43,479 nucleotides of DNA from Lentibacillus populi (GCA_014642895.1 BMJD01000036.1:1-43479); one strand, 5' to 3'. Positions 19,654 to 27,628 are shown, numbered from the stretch's first letter. Program-made: numbers and translations. The notes: a model not told the origin generated them from the sequence alone.

Positions 19654-19986
19654 GTGGATACGACGAAATGGAGTGCACTTGCCGAACCCAATCGGTTACA
19701 CATCGTTGAACTTTTACGTGAAGGCCCTCTCACCGTAGGAGAGATCGCCGATCGACTTCAGCTTCGCCAGCCCCAAGCGTCAAAACATCTTCGCGTGCTA
19801 AGCGAGGCGGGAATTGTTGGGGTTCAGGCGGTTGCCAATCGACGAATCTATAAGCTTCGGCCGGAGCCATTTAAAGAATTGGATTCCTGGCTGGAGTCTT
19901 TCCGACAAATCTGGGAGGAAAGACTCGATCGCCTGGACGATTATTTGCACGGGTTAAAGGAAAAGAACCAAGGTGACAAGGAATAA
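19654..19986 (+). CDS. ArsR-family winged-helix regulator
   Basis: A 110-residue winged-helix protein. The recognition helix is in LRQPQASKHLRVLSEAGIVGV, and the wing is ANRRIYKLRPEPFKELDSWLESF. It lacks the cysteine metal sites of ArsR/CadC, so it is a non-metal member of the type paired with SRPBCC proteins. The GTG start is preceded by AGAGG at short spacing, which is a weak site. It has its own TATAAT box (19555-19560) but no good -35. Likely represses the SRPBCC module through the inverted repeat at 17000-17023; that link is inferred. Confidence 0.85.
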   Translation: MDTTKWSALAEPNRLHIVELLREGPLTVGEIADRLQLRQPQASKHLRVLSEAGIVGVQAVANRRIYKLRPEPFKELDSWLESFRQIWEERLDRLDDYLHGLKEKNQGDKE

Positions 19987-19988
19987 GT

Positions 19989-20025
19989 GGGGCGCTTTTC
20001 TGGAATGAGGAAGCGCCCATTTTTC
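19989..20025 (+). terminator. Terminator after the arsR gene
   Basis: GGGCGCTT paired with AAGCGCCC, then ATTTTT, 3 nt after the stop codon. Confidence 0.8.
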
Positions 20026-20338
20026 ATTGACGATAGGTATGATTGTTTTTAGGATATTCTGAAATAAACCTTTTCAAGGGGTTGTGCAAAAATACCCTAC
20101 TTGATAAAAAAGCTGTTTACTTTGACAAAGTGTTCTTTACTATAAGTAGGTTGAAGATCTTCCCTAAGATTATTTAATAGTTATGATAAAATTAATGGAG
20201 ATTGTGAAGGAATGTAATTAAACTAAAGCAGCAGGTTAGTTTAAGAAGATAATAGTTAATATACCTTTTATGTTCAAGCTCCAGGGGTTTACTGTTGAAA
20301 TTATATCAGAGTAAAATTATTAAAAAAAGAGCAGCACA

Positions 20339-20362
20339 GGTAGAAAATGATCAAATTATTTT
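20339..20362 (+). repeat. Dispersed intergenic repeat, copy 4
   Basis: GGTAGAAAATGATCAAATTATT in the 20026-20410 gap, which holds no gene. The core is unchanged, and the T-run after it is altered. Confidence 0.5.
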
Positions 20363-20396
20363 TATAAGAATTCTCTAGCTAGAACAAAATATTTTA

Positions 20397-20437
20397 AGAG
20401 CCTGTTTTAATTAATCTTTTTTTAAAAAGCAGGCTCT
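20397..20437 (-). terminator. Hairpin at the end of the CBO0543-type gene
   Basis: AGAGCCTG with CAGGCTCT, extended by TTTTAA/TTAAAA; the stop codon of the leftward gene is in the loop. The T-run is weak, so function as a terminator is likely but not certain. Confidence 0.5.
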
Positions 20438-20911
20438 GTTCTTATCTAAATTCGCGCACGATTCGATTTTACAGATCCATCTATAATAACTTAAGACAGC
20501 GATAAGCAAAAATGGATTAACCAGTAATGAATACCATATACTCCACCAGCTATGGTGAAAATAACCCCATGGTTCAGGTAACAATGCGGCGGCTTCATAT
20601 AATGTGATAGCTATTGTCCAACAAAGTATATAAAGCATTTGTTTGTAAAAGGTTTTCTTAAATGGATACCAATTTAAAAAAATGATATTTACAGGAGGAA
20701 TCAATATAGTAAAAGCAGGAAGCACCCACCAATTAATTTCTTTACTAAAGTACCAATAGCCATGGTATTTAAAGTCAATAAATGTCTCTGTAACCGCCTG
20801 GAGAGCGATTGTAAACGTCCATATATGTACAAATTGATTTTTGGTTAGTCGCTTATTGGTTGTAAAACATACCAAATTAAAAAGAATTATTGCGATAATA
20901 AACCCTATCAT
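20411..20911 (-). CDS. CBO0543-family membrane protein
   Basis: A 166-residue protein with about five hydrophobic helices and many aromatic residues (YHGYWYFSKEINWWVLPAF, PEPWGYFHHSWWSIWYSLL), the pattern of the CBO0543 family found in Bacillales and Clostridia. Function unknown. The N-terminus MIGFIIAIILFNLVCF is a membrane helix. SD GGGAG lies 10 nt before the ATG. It is alone on the minus strand among rightward genes. Confidence 0.7.
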   Translation of the reverse strand: MIGFIIAIILFNLVCFTTNKRLTKNQFVHIWTFTIALQAVTETFIDFKYHGYWYFSKEINWWVLPAFTILIPPVNIIFLNWYPFKKTFYKQMLYILCWTIAITLYEAAALLPEPWGYFHHSWWSIWYSLLVNPFLLIAVLSYYRWICKIESCANLDKNRACFLKKD

Positions 20912-21168
20912 TGCAAAAAGCTCCCTTTTTTACAATAGATTTTTCATCCACACTTCTAATTATTACCTTATTTTCACTCAAAAAAATACTATGTTGAAGT
21001 TATTATTAATTATTCGTTGTGGAAGGGGCTAAAATAATGGTTAAAAACAAATGGTTAGAACAGCTTCCTATGGCTCCTGATAGGAATGAGTGAGCTAAGA
21101 AAAATAATGAGCGAGGCTTTATCCCTATTTCCAAGGGATAATATAACAGCTAAAACAAAATTATTTAA

Positions 21169-21903
21169 GACTCGGCGAAGTCCATCATGTTAACCATTCC
21201 GTATTCAAAAGAGGAAATGACTAACATTGTTGTAAAAACACTCCGCCAAAATGAGCTGAAAGATGGCTATATTCGCATCGTAGTCTCACGTGGTGCAGGT
21301 GATTTAGGATTAAATCCCTATACATGCGAGAACCCGACAGTAATGGTCATTGCAGAACCGTTACGCATTTATCCGAAAGAGTTATATGAGACTGGGCTTG
21401 AGATCATTTCAGTTGCTACAAGACGTAATCGTTCGGATGCATTAAGCCCGATGGTGAAATCTCTAAACTATTTAAATAATGTATTGGTAAAAATAGAAGC
21501 CACATTAGCAGGAGTATCGGAAGCTTTAATGTTAAATGATCAAGGGTATGTGGCAGAGGGATCTGCTGATAATATATTCATAGTGAAAGATAATAAACTG
21601 AAAACACCACCTGGCTATGTAGGAGCGCTTGTCGGAATTACTAGAAATGCGATAATGGAGTTAGCAGAAACAAAAGGGTATGAAATGACAGAAGGTATTT
21701 TTACTAGACATGAAGTTTATACGGCAGATGAAGTGTTTTTAACAGGGACCGCTGCAGAAGTCATTCCTGTAACAAAGATTGATGGACGTATTATTGGTGA
21801 GGGAAGACCGGGACCAGTCACAAAGGATTTATCAGAAGGTTTCAGCAAATTAACCGTTACGGATGGAGTTAAAATTTATGACGAACCGTTAAAGGTCGGT
21901 TAA
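21169..21903 (+). pseudogene. ilvE: 5'-truncated branched-chain aminotransferase
   Basis: Fold-type IV PLP aminotransferase lacking about the first 50-60 residues of the roughly 300-residue enzyme. Family sequence starts exactly at 21169 (DSAKSIMLTIPYSKEEM), just after a TAA. The rest is intact: PLP lysine in VKSLNYLNN, EGSADNIF, the phosphate-binding GITRNA and FLTGTAAEV. The ATG at 21187 could start a shortened protein, but the missing part forms the small domain and dimer contacts. A decayed ilvD follows, so this was an ilvE-ilvD segment of branched-chain amino-acid synthesis. Confidence 0.82.
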
Positions 21904-21987
21904 TTCCACTTGTGATGAGTGTTCAAAGGACCTTTGCCTATTTGTTAAATTTCGTCTAAGGATCTGACATAAAAGGAGATGTAAGCA

Positions 21988-22343
21988 ATGAGAAGTGATA
22001 ACCGCGCCCGCATCGAAGTCTATTATATGCAACAGGTCTTAAAACAAAAGATTTAGAAAAACCTTTTATCGGTGTTTGTAATTCATATATTGCTATTATT
22101 CCAGACATAAGCATTTGAATCACTTTGCAGAAGTGGTAAAAGAAGCGATTTAAGAAGCCGGTGGAGTTCCATTTGAATTTAATACCATCGGGGTTAATGA
22201 TGGGATTGCTATGGGACATATTGGGATGCGTTATTCCCTACCAAGTCGAGAGATTATTACGGATGCTGCAGAAACAGTTATTAATGCTCATTGGTTTGAT
22301 GGAGTTTTCTATATTCCCAATTGCGATATAACATCCATTTCTC
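21988..22343 (+). pseudogene. ilvD: Dihydroxy-acid dehydratase relic (N-terminal part)
   Basis: The start is kept (SD AAAAGGAGATG, ATG 21988, MRSDN). The frame then shifts: [21 protein letters not shown]-like sequence, NHFAEVVKEAI with a [23 protein letters not shown], and [20 protein letters not shown] ending at IPNCD. C in PNCD would be an iron-sulfur ligand. Sequence stops there, about 120 of 560 residues in. Multiple frameshifts, a stop and the deletion show it is dead. Confidence 0.85.
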
Positions 22344-22381
22344 ATATTTCCTTGCATAAAATATCAAAGTCGGTTATTATG

Positions 22382-22403
22382 TAATTAATCAATCAATAAC
22401 TAA
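22382..22403. promoter_or_regulatory. Putative operator 1 of the TetR/oxidoreductase pair
   Basis: The complement reads TTAGTTATTGAT followed by TGATTAATTA. The first 12 bases are identical to operator 2 at 22977. It lies 22 nt before the tetR start codon, where a repressor would block its own gene. Confidence 0.6.
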
Positions 22404-22424
22404 ACGCAATAAGGGGGTTGAACA

Positions 22425-22955
22425 ATGGTTAGATCAAAAAGTGACACTCGTAAAGAAGATATTCTTGAGGCGGGTTTAGAAATATTTGCGGAAAGAGGTT
22501 ATTATAATACAACCACCGCACTTATTGCTGAAAAAGCAGGCATATCTCAACCTTATGTGTTTAGATTCTTTAAAACTAAAGAGGAATTGTTTGTAGCAGC
22601 TTTGGATCGGGCATATGAAAGGATCCTTCAAACTTTTAAAAATGTGGAGGCCAACCCAGATCAACTTGTTACCAAAATGATTGAAGCATATGAGGAGATG
22701 TCTGTATCAAACCCCAATGAGATCGCCTTGCAGGTTATAGGGCTTTCGGTGACAGAAGAATCAATAAGAAAATCTACGCAGAAGGGTTTGTCACGTATTA
22801 GAAGTTATACATTGGAAAGGTTTCGAGCTGTAGGAATCGCAAATGCCGATAGAGCAGTCACGACCTTTCTGGCTAGGGGAATACTCTGCAATATTTCCTA
22901 TTTTATAGATTTACCGGAACTAATTGATGATGGAGCAAAACCCATGACCGATTAG
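22425..22955 (+). CDS. TetR/AcrR-family repressor
   Basis: A 176-residue regulator. The N-terminal helix-turn-helix is DILEAGLEIFAERGYYNTTTALIAEKAGISQP with YVFRFFKTKEELF. The C-terminal domain, about residues 60-176, is the ligand pocket, with a TEESIRKSTQKGLSRI helix. SD AAGGGGG. The stop codon lies within the loop of a short terminator, and an NAD(P)-binding oxidoreductase follows behind its own copy of the operator. It therefore probably represses both genes and is relieved by a small molecule, possibly the oxidoreductase substrate. Confidence 0.88.
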   Translation: MVRSKSDTRKEDILEAGLEIFAERGYYNTTTALIAEKAGISQPYVFRFFKTKEELFVAALDRAYERILQTFKNVEANPDQLVTKMIEAYEEMSVSNPNEIALQVIGLSVTEESIRKSTQKGLSRIRSYTLERFRAVGIANADRAVTTFLARGILCNISYFIDLPELIDDGAKPMTD

Positions 22956-22968
22956 CGTCGGTTTTTTA
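22947..22968 (+). terminator. Terminator overlapping the tetR stop codon
   Basis: ACCGA and TCGGT around ATTAGCG-type loop bases, then TTTTTT. Confidence 0.7.
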
Positions 22969-22976
22969 TTTCAATA

Positions 22977-22998
22977 TTAGTTATTGATCAATCACTAA
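22977..22998. promoter_or_regulatory. Putative operator 2 of the TetR/oxidoreductase pair
   Basis: A 22-bp near-perfect palindrome centred on TTGATCAA (left arm TTAGTTATTGA, right arm TCAATCACTAA, mirrored mismatches only), 18 nt before the oxidoreductase ATG. Shares TTAGTTATTGAT with operator 1. Confidence 0.65.
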
Positions 22999-23015
22999 TT
23001 AAAGGAGAATGGACA

Positions 23016-23969
23016 ATGAAAACTGCGATTGTATTAGGAGCGACTGGTGGGACGGGCCGGGTTATTGTATCGGAATTACTGACCAGAGGTGTCAAGGTGA
23101 TTGCCTTCGGACGTTCCGAAAATAAATTGAAAGCATTAATAGAACAGCACCATTTTAATCAACGGTTGTCGTATAAGCTGGGTAATATATTTGACTACCA
23201 AACGATTGTAGAGGCGGCAAAAGATGTTGAGGTTATATTCCAGTGTGCTAATGTTAAATATCAAGAAATGGCTGATCGACTTCTTTTGCTTGGAGAAAAT
23301 GTGATGAAAGCAGCGAATATTCTAGGAAAGAAGATTGTCATTGTTGATGGGATCTATGTTTACGGGCATCAAGTTGCGAAGGGTGTTGAAAATCATCCAA
23401 AACAGCCACATACGAAGAAAGGGAAATTAAGGGTAGAATTCGAGAACTTAATATTCAGTAACAAATGGGAGAATGCAAAGGCATTAATTGTCAGGCTACC
23501 GGATTATTATGGCGCGACCTCACAGAATTCCTATTTACAGCCTACATTGGAAGGGATGGCTGCTCGTAAAAATTCAATCTTTATTGGAAATTTGAAAACA
23601 CCACGGGAATATGTCTATTTACCGGATGCAGCCAAGATGGTTGTGAATATAGCGGAAAAAGACGATGCTTATGGAGAGAACTGGAATATACCTGGAGCGG
23701 GATTGATTTCAGGAAAAGAAATCATTCGGATAGCTCGGGAAGTAACTGGAAATCGAAAGAGGGTCATTCCTTTAAATAAAAATGCGATTCGCTTCATTGG
23801 CTTGTTTGATCCATTTATTAGAGAAGTTGTTGAGATCATGTATCTTACGAAAGAAGGGTTTGTTTTGAATGGTGAAAAATATGAGAGACGAATCGGCCCA
23901 ATTCCAGCAACTCCCTTCAGAAAAGGACTTGAAGAAACGTTACAACTTTTAATGCGTAAGGAGAATTAG
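23016..23969 (+). CDS. NAD(P)-binding epimerase/dehydratase-like oxidoreductase
   Basis: A 317-residue Rossmann-fold protein of the extended/atypical SDR group. Nucleotide site GATGGTG (G8, G11, G14), then FGRS at the end of the second strand, which suggests NADP(H). The region IVDGIYVYG...HTKKGKLRVEFEN has Y and K in place of a clean YxxxK. PREYVYLPDAAKMV and NIPGAGLISGKEI are typical of NAD-dependent epimerase/dehydratase proteins. Substrate unknown. It lies behind a palindrome shared with the upstream tetR gene. SD AAAGGAG. Confidence 0.85.
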   Translation: MKTAIVLGATGGTGRVIVSELLTRGVKVIAFGRSENKLKALIEQHHFNQRLSYKLGNIFDYQTIVEAAKDVEVIFQCANVKYQEMADRLLLLGENVMKAANILGKKIVIVDGIYVYGHQVAKGVENHPKQPHTKKGKLRVEFENLIFSNKWENAKALIVRLPDYYGATSQNSYLQPTLEGMAARKNSIFIGNLKTPREYVYLPDAAKMVVNIAEKDDAYGENWNIPGAGLISGKEIIRIAREVTGNRKRVIPLNKNAIRFIGLFDPFIREVVEIMYLTKEGFVLNGEKYERRIGPIPATPFRKGLEETLQLLMRKEN

Positions 23970-24056
23970 GCTATGGTCGTTTCATCAAAATGATTTTCAT
24001 TCGGGAATAGGGGGTTGAACTCCACTTCATTGGTTAAAGCTCGACCCTTTAAAATA

Positions 24057-24106
24057 AAGATTGATCAAAATGAGGCAATTGTACCCGGTTTTGATCAATC
24101 TTTTTT
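24057..24106 (+). terminator. Long hairpin with T-run
   Basis: AAGATTGATCAAAA pairs with TTTTGATCAATCTT around a 22-nt loop, then TTTT. It lies about 90 nt after the oxidoreductase stop and is probably its terminator. Confidence 0.65.
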
Positions 24107-24109
24107 ATA

Positions 24110-24400
24110 AATGGAACTTAGCACGGATGTAATATCAAGGGTTACAGCATATTTTTTGATCGAACTTATCACCCTGCCCCCGTTCATAAAACAAAAAGAT
24201 TCTTGGCCTTCAATTGTCAAGTTACAGGACAAAATGAGCCTCGCAGCCTTCGTAGTAACTCTTTCTCGGTTTGGAAAGTGAAAAATAATAACAGCGTCTT
24301 CATATGTAAAGTTCGGTCTACCAAAGATAGCTTTGAATTCATCCTTACTCAGAATGCTTAACCGTCTTTGTTGGGTTCCGGTTTTTTAATATCGATAATT
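24110..24400 (-). pseudogene. tnpA: Tn3-family transposase relic (N-terminal part)
   Basis: On the minus strand a long frame without a start reads RLSILSKDEFKAIFGRPNF and TYEDAV, matching the N-terminus of Tn4430/Tn3-type TnpA (RLSILS..E...YG.P.FT.EE). Further on, two other frames give HFVL and QLKAKNLFVL, the family's H-F-x-L-Q-L-G-Y-F-K-A-K block. So it is a frameshifted N-terminal fragment. The rest of the 23970-24633 gap holds no gene. Confidence 0.5.
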
Positions 24401-24633
24401 TACCCTTTCTTTGCCGGAAATTTTATTTGTTCCAAACAACTCTTTTCAAAAGTACGCTTTTTGAAGAGACTGTTTATGTATTTTGTGTGATCCTAACATT
24501 TAGGTATTTGGCCATTTTCAGTTTAGTGAATTGAATTTCAACAATAAAATATCTAATAGTGATAATTATTTATTGTAAAACGATAAATTATGTGTTAAAA
24601 TCAAAATCACAATAAATAAGTGAGGTGTTTTTT

Positions 24634-25116
24634 ATGAAACGAGGATCAACACTTTTTTTAAAGATAGCTGTTGTTCTTATTGGAATCCCAGTTCTTGCTT
24701 TGTGTATATTTTTGGTGCCTGAGATAGCGAATTATGCAGCAGATCTGTATCCAGATGTTGCTTATATGAAATATCTCGTTTTTATCGTCATGTATGCAGC
24801 AGCGATACCTTTTTACTTTGCTCTGTATCAAGCTTTTAAACTTTTAAGCTATATTGACAAAACACAAGCTTTCTCGCAAATTTCTGTAAAAGCTTTAAAG
24901 AATATAAAATACTGTGCAGTCACAATCAGTATCGTGTATGTGGCAGGCATGCCGCTTTTATATCTCATCGCGGAGATAGACGACGCCCCAGGTATCATAG
25001 TAATCGGATTGATCATTATTTTTGCTTCAATGGTAATCGCAGTCTTTGCTGCTGTTCTCCAAAGACTTTTAAAAGAAGCTATTACTATAAAATCAGAAAA
25101 TGATTTAACGGTCTGA
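24634..25116 (+). CDS. yoaS: DUF2975 membrane protein (YoaS-like)
   Basis: A 160-residue membrane protein with four helices (about 10-30, 45-68, 90-115, 125-150 by hydrophobicity) and the DUF2975 signature PFYFALYQAFKLLSYIDKTQAFS. ATG 24634 is preferred over GTG 24625, which lies in the SD GAGGTG. The stop codon overlaps the SD of the next gene, a small helix-turn-helix protein, so the two are translationally coupled. Such pairs (YoaS-YozG in B. subtilis) probably form a membrane-protein/regulator unit; its signal is unknown. Confidence 0.85.
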   Translation: MKRGSTLFLKIAVVLIGIPVLALCIFLVPEIANYAADLYPDVAYMKYLVFIVMYAAAIPFYFALYQAFKLLSYIDKTQAFSQISVKALKNIKYCAVTISIVYVAGMPLLYLIAEIDDAPGIIVIGLIIIFASMVIAVFAAVLQRLLKEAITIKSENDLTV

Positions 25117-25126
25117 GGTGAAAACA

Positions 25127-25348
25127 ATGGCAATTATAATCAATATTGATGTGATGCTGGCTAAAAGGAAAATGAGCGTAACAGAACTTTCGGATAGGGT
25201 TGGAATAACAATGGCTAACCTTTCTATATTGAAAAACGGAAAGGCAAAAGCGATTCGATTATCAACTTTAGAGGCGATTTGTAAGGCTTTAGAATGTCAG
25301 CCCGGAGATATTTTAGAATACCGAAGTGATGAAGACACCAAAGGTTAA
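25127..25348 (+). CDS. yozG: Small XRE-type regulator (YozG-like)
   Basis: A 73-residue lambda-Cro-like helix-turn-helix protein: MLAKRKMSVTELSDRVGITM, NLSILKNGKAKAIRLSTL, ICKALECQPGDILEY. The basic NLSILKNGKAKAIR recognition region is typical of the YozG/YobD group that accompanies DUF2975 proteins. ATG 25127 follows GAGGTG, which includes the stop of yoaS. It likely controls the pair and perhaps the downstream yoaT. Confidence 0.88.
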   Translation: MAIIINIDVMLAKRKMSVTELSDRVGITMANLSILKNGKAKAIRLSTLEAICKALECQPGDILEYRSDEDTKG

Positions 25349-25438
25349 AAGCGAGGAATATTTAACATTGAAAGGAAAAGGGAGATTTATTTTTCCATAA
25401 TTTCAATAAATCAAATTTATAAAAGAGGAGTTACTCTC

Positions 25439-25624
25439 ATGAATTTAACCATCCAAAATGATTCTCGAAAAAAACCTTTGAAGGCACAAATCATGAGATC
25501 ACTTAAGCAACTCACTTGTTTTGGTTGGGAGCAGGCTCTATCATGTCTGTTTCCTGTCGCTATTTTTGCCTCTTTGGCTATTACACAATTCCAGCTACAT
25601 TTTTCATCAAACGCTTATAAATGA
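25439..25624 (+). pseudogene. yoaT: Truncated DUF817 membrane protein (YoaT-like)
   Basis: A 61-codon frame with SD AGAGGAG whose end reads LKQLTCFGWEQALSCLFPVAIFASLAITQ, the first amphipathic and membrane helices of DUF817 proteins. These are normally about 270 residues. It then stops. yoaT lies beside yoaS-yozG in B. subtilis, so this is the 5' remnant of the expected neighbour, cut off by the incoming leftward uppP gene region. Confidence 0.7.
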
Positions 25625-25662
25625 TCACACTTTATTTCAAATCCACATAATTAACAACTATT

Positions 25663-26493
25663 CTAAAAATAAATCAGCCAAACGACCACAACTAAAACAA
25701 TCCGATATATCGCAAATGGAACGAGTCTAATTCGGTCAATCAGCTTCAAGAAAAATTTGATAGATACTAGTGCGAATACAAATGCACTAATAAAACCAAC
25801 GATGAAGAATGGTAGTGCATCAATGGTAAAATACTGCAAGTTTTTTAATAAAGATAACCCACTAGCCCCCGCCATGATCGGAACGGCCATAATAAAGGTA
25901 AAATCGGCAGCAGTCTTATGGCTCATCCCAGTCAATACACCACCAGAAATGGTTGCACCAGATCTCGAAAATCCTGGCCATAAGGAAAAACATTGAATAA
26001 GCCCAACCGTAAACGCTTGTCTATACGTAATTTGGTCTACTGTTTTGGCTACAGGATCTTTTAGAGCAAATTTATCAGCAATAATCATCAATATAGCTCC
26101 TAAAAGTAAACCTATCAAAACTGTTTCCGTTGAAAATAAATGTTCATCAATATAATCTTCAAATAAAACACCTAAAACACCAGCTGGGATCAAACCTACG
26201 ATAACTTGACTTAATTTTAAGCGGTGATTTCTCATTGCTTCATTATTATTATGTTTTGTTAAGCCCAATAGGTCATAAAATCTTTTTCTAAAAACAACCA
26301 CTACTGCTAAAATCGAACCAAGTTGGATAACTATTTTAAATGTGTTCGCAACATACTCTGTTAAAAACGCTTCAGATTTCAACCACATGTCATCAACGAT
26401 TATCATATGACCTGTTGAAGAAACTGGAGCAAATTCTGTTAATCCTTCTACCAGACCTAAAATAATTGCTTTTAAAATTTCAATTAAATCCAT
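25663..26493 (-). CDS. uppP: Undecaprenyl-diphosphatase UppP/BacA
   Basis: Membrane enzyme of 276 residues that dephosphorylates undecaprenyl pyrophosphate to recycle the cell-wall lipid carrier; extra copies give bacitracin resistance. Both catalytic motifs are present: EGLTEFAPVSSTGH near residue 16-30 and WPGFSRSGATISGG near 165-178. The start is MDLIEILKAIILG at 26493 with AAAGGGATG upstream; the longer frame to 26568 runs into dedA. It lies 25 nt after dedA in the same direction, so both are probably one operon. Confidence 0.95.
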   Translation of the reverse strand: MDLIEILKAIILGLVEGLTEFAPVSSTGHMIIVDDMWLKSEAFLTEYVANTFKIVIQLGSILAVVVVFRKRFYDLLGLTKHNNNEAMRNHRLKLSQVIVGLIPAGVLGVLFEDYIDEHLFSTETVLIGLLLGAILMIIADKFALKDPVAKTVDQITYRQAFTVGLIQCFSLWPGFSRSGATISGGVLTGMSHKTAADFTFIMAVPIMAGASGLSLLKNLQYFTIDALPFFIVGFISAFVFALVSIKFFLKLIDRIRLVPFAIYRIVLVVVVWLIYF

Positions 26494-26518
26494 CGAATAT
26501 GCACATCCCTTTGGTAAA

Positions 26519-27133
26519 CTACCCTTTATTATTTCTTTTCTTCGAGATAAATAGAATGATAAAAACAACTATTCCAGTACCGATAAGGACATAAGCTATA
26601 GTTGAATATATATCCATAAACTGAAGAATGTTTGTCCATGATTCACCTAATGCGGCACCAATTAAAATGAGAATGACATTCCATGCAACGGTACCGATCA
26701 TCGTAAACAGTAAAAATAACCAAAATTTCATATTTGACATACCCGCTGGAATCGAAATCAGACTTCGTATTAGCGGGATCATCCTGCAAAATAGCACAGT
26801 CCAATAGCCATACCTGTCAAACCACTCGTCCGCTTTATGAATATCCTCTTTCTTAACTCGAATGATATGTCCCCATCTACTGACTATTTTCTCCATCCGT
26901 TTTACATCGAGTAGCTTACCAATTCTATAAAGAATGATTGCGCCGAGTACCGAGCCCGTTGTCGATGTTACGACAACTCCCATAACGGTCAATTGAGTTG
27001 TTGTTGTCATAAATCCCGCGAAAGGGAGAATAACCTCAGATGGTATCGGTGGAAATACATTTTCCAACGCCATCATAAAAAAAACCCCGATATAACCGAA
27101 TTGCTCCATTATATCTGTTACCCATGTTTGCAT
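26519..27133 (-). CDS. DedA-family membrane protein
   Basis: A 204-residue DedA/SNARE-associated protein. Hallmarks: ENVFPPIPSEVILPFAGF, a re-entrant loop with conserved E and P, and FCRMIPLIRSLISIPAGMSNMKFWLFL with the conserved R. Several members (UptA-type) return undecaprenyl phosphate from the outer to the inner face of the membrane; others move phosphatidylethanolamine or act in proton homeostasis. Placement directly before uppP favours lipid-carrier recycling. SD GGAGG before ATG 27133. Confidence 0.9.
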   Translation of the reverse strand: MQTWVTDIMEQFGYIGVFFMMALENVFPPIPSEVILPFAGFMTTTTQLTVMGVVVTSTTGSVLGAIILYRIGKLLDVKRMEKIVSRWGHIIRVKKEDIHKADEWFDRYGYWTVLFCRMIPLIRSLISIPAGMSNMKFWLFLLFTMIGTVAWNVILILIGAALGESWTNILQFMDIYSTIAYVLIGTGIVVFIILFISKKRNNKG

Positions 27134-27221
27134 GATAAACCTCCGTAATTATGGATTGTCCATTATTAGTTATAATCAAATAGTGTAGTAGATATGTTTA
27201 TTTTTTAACGTTATGCTGGTC

Positions 27222-27628
27222 TTGGTGGGACCAGCTAACGGCAGCTGGTTTCGACGCGAGCCTGCCAGCTGTGGTGGCCTCCACCGGTGTCACCTCGTAC
27301 CTCACCAAGAACGCGATCACGGCCACACTGCGCCAGGTTGCAATGTTTTCCCCCGGCTCCATGCTGGCCATTACGTTCTTGTTACCGCTTGAGCTCGCCG
27401 AACCCGAGGAGCGTCCTGAGGTTGAGGCGGCGGAGAAGGGAGCGCGAGTAAGCGGCACGCCTTTCATTAGCTTCTTCAGACCGCCGGAGATACTGGCATT
27501 GGCCCGCAAGGCAGGTTCCGAACAGTCCGGCATGTATCCTCGGCCGATCTTAACCAACGATATTTTACCGGACGAACCGATGGTCTTAGACTGCCGAGCA
27601 GAGAGGAGTTTCTGGTAGCGACTACTTA
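27222..27628 (+). pseudogene. GC-rich SAM-dependent methyltransferase relic (TIGR00027/LCM type)
   Basis: The frame reads AGFDASLPAVVASTGVTSYL, TLRQVAMFSPGSMLAITFLL, ELAEPEERPEVEAAEKGARV and PFISFFRPPEILALA, the C-terminal half of a TIGR00027 O-methyltransferase. One missing T near 27510 shifts the frame; after it HVSSADLNQRYFTGRTDGLR and PSREEFLVAT follow to TAA 27626. The N-terminal half, with the SAM site, is absent. The base composition is much more GC-rich than either neighbour, which points to transfer from a high-GC donor. Confidence 0.75.
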
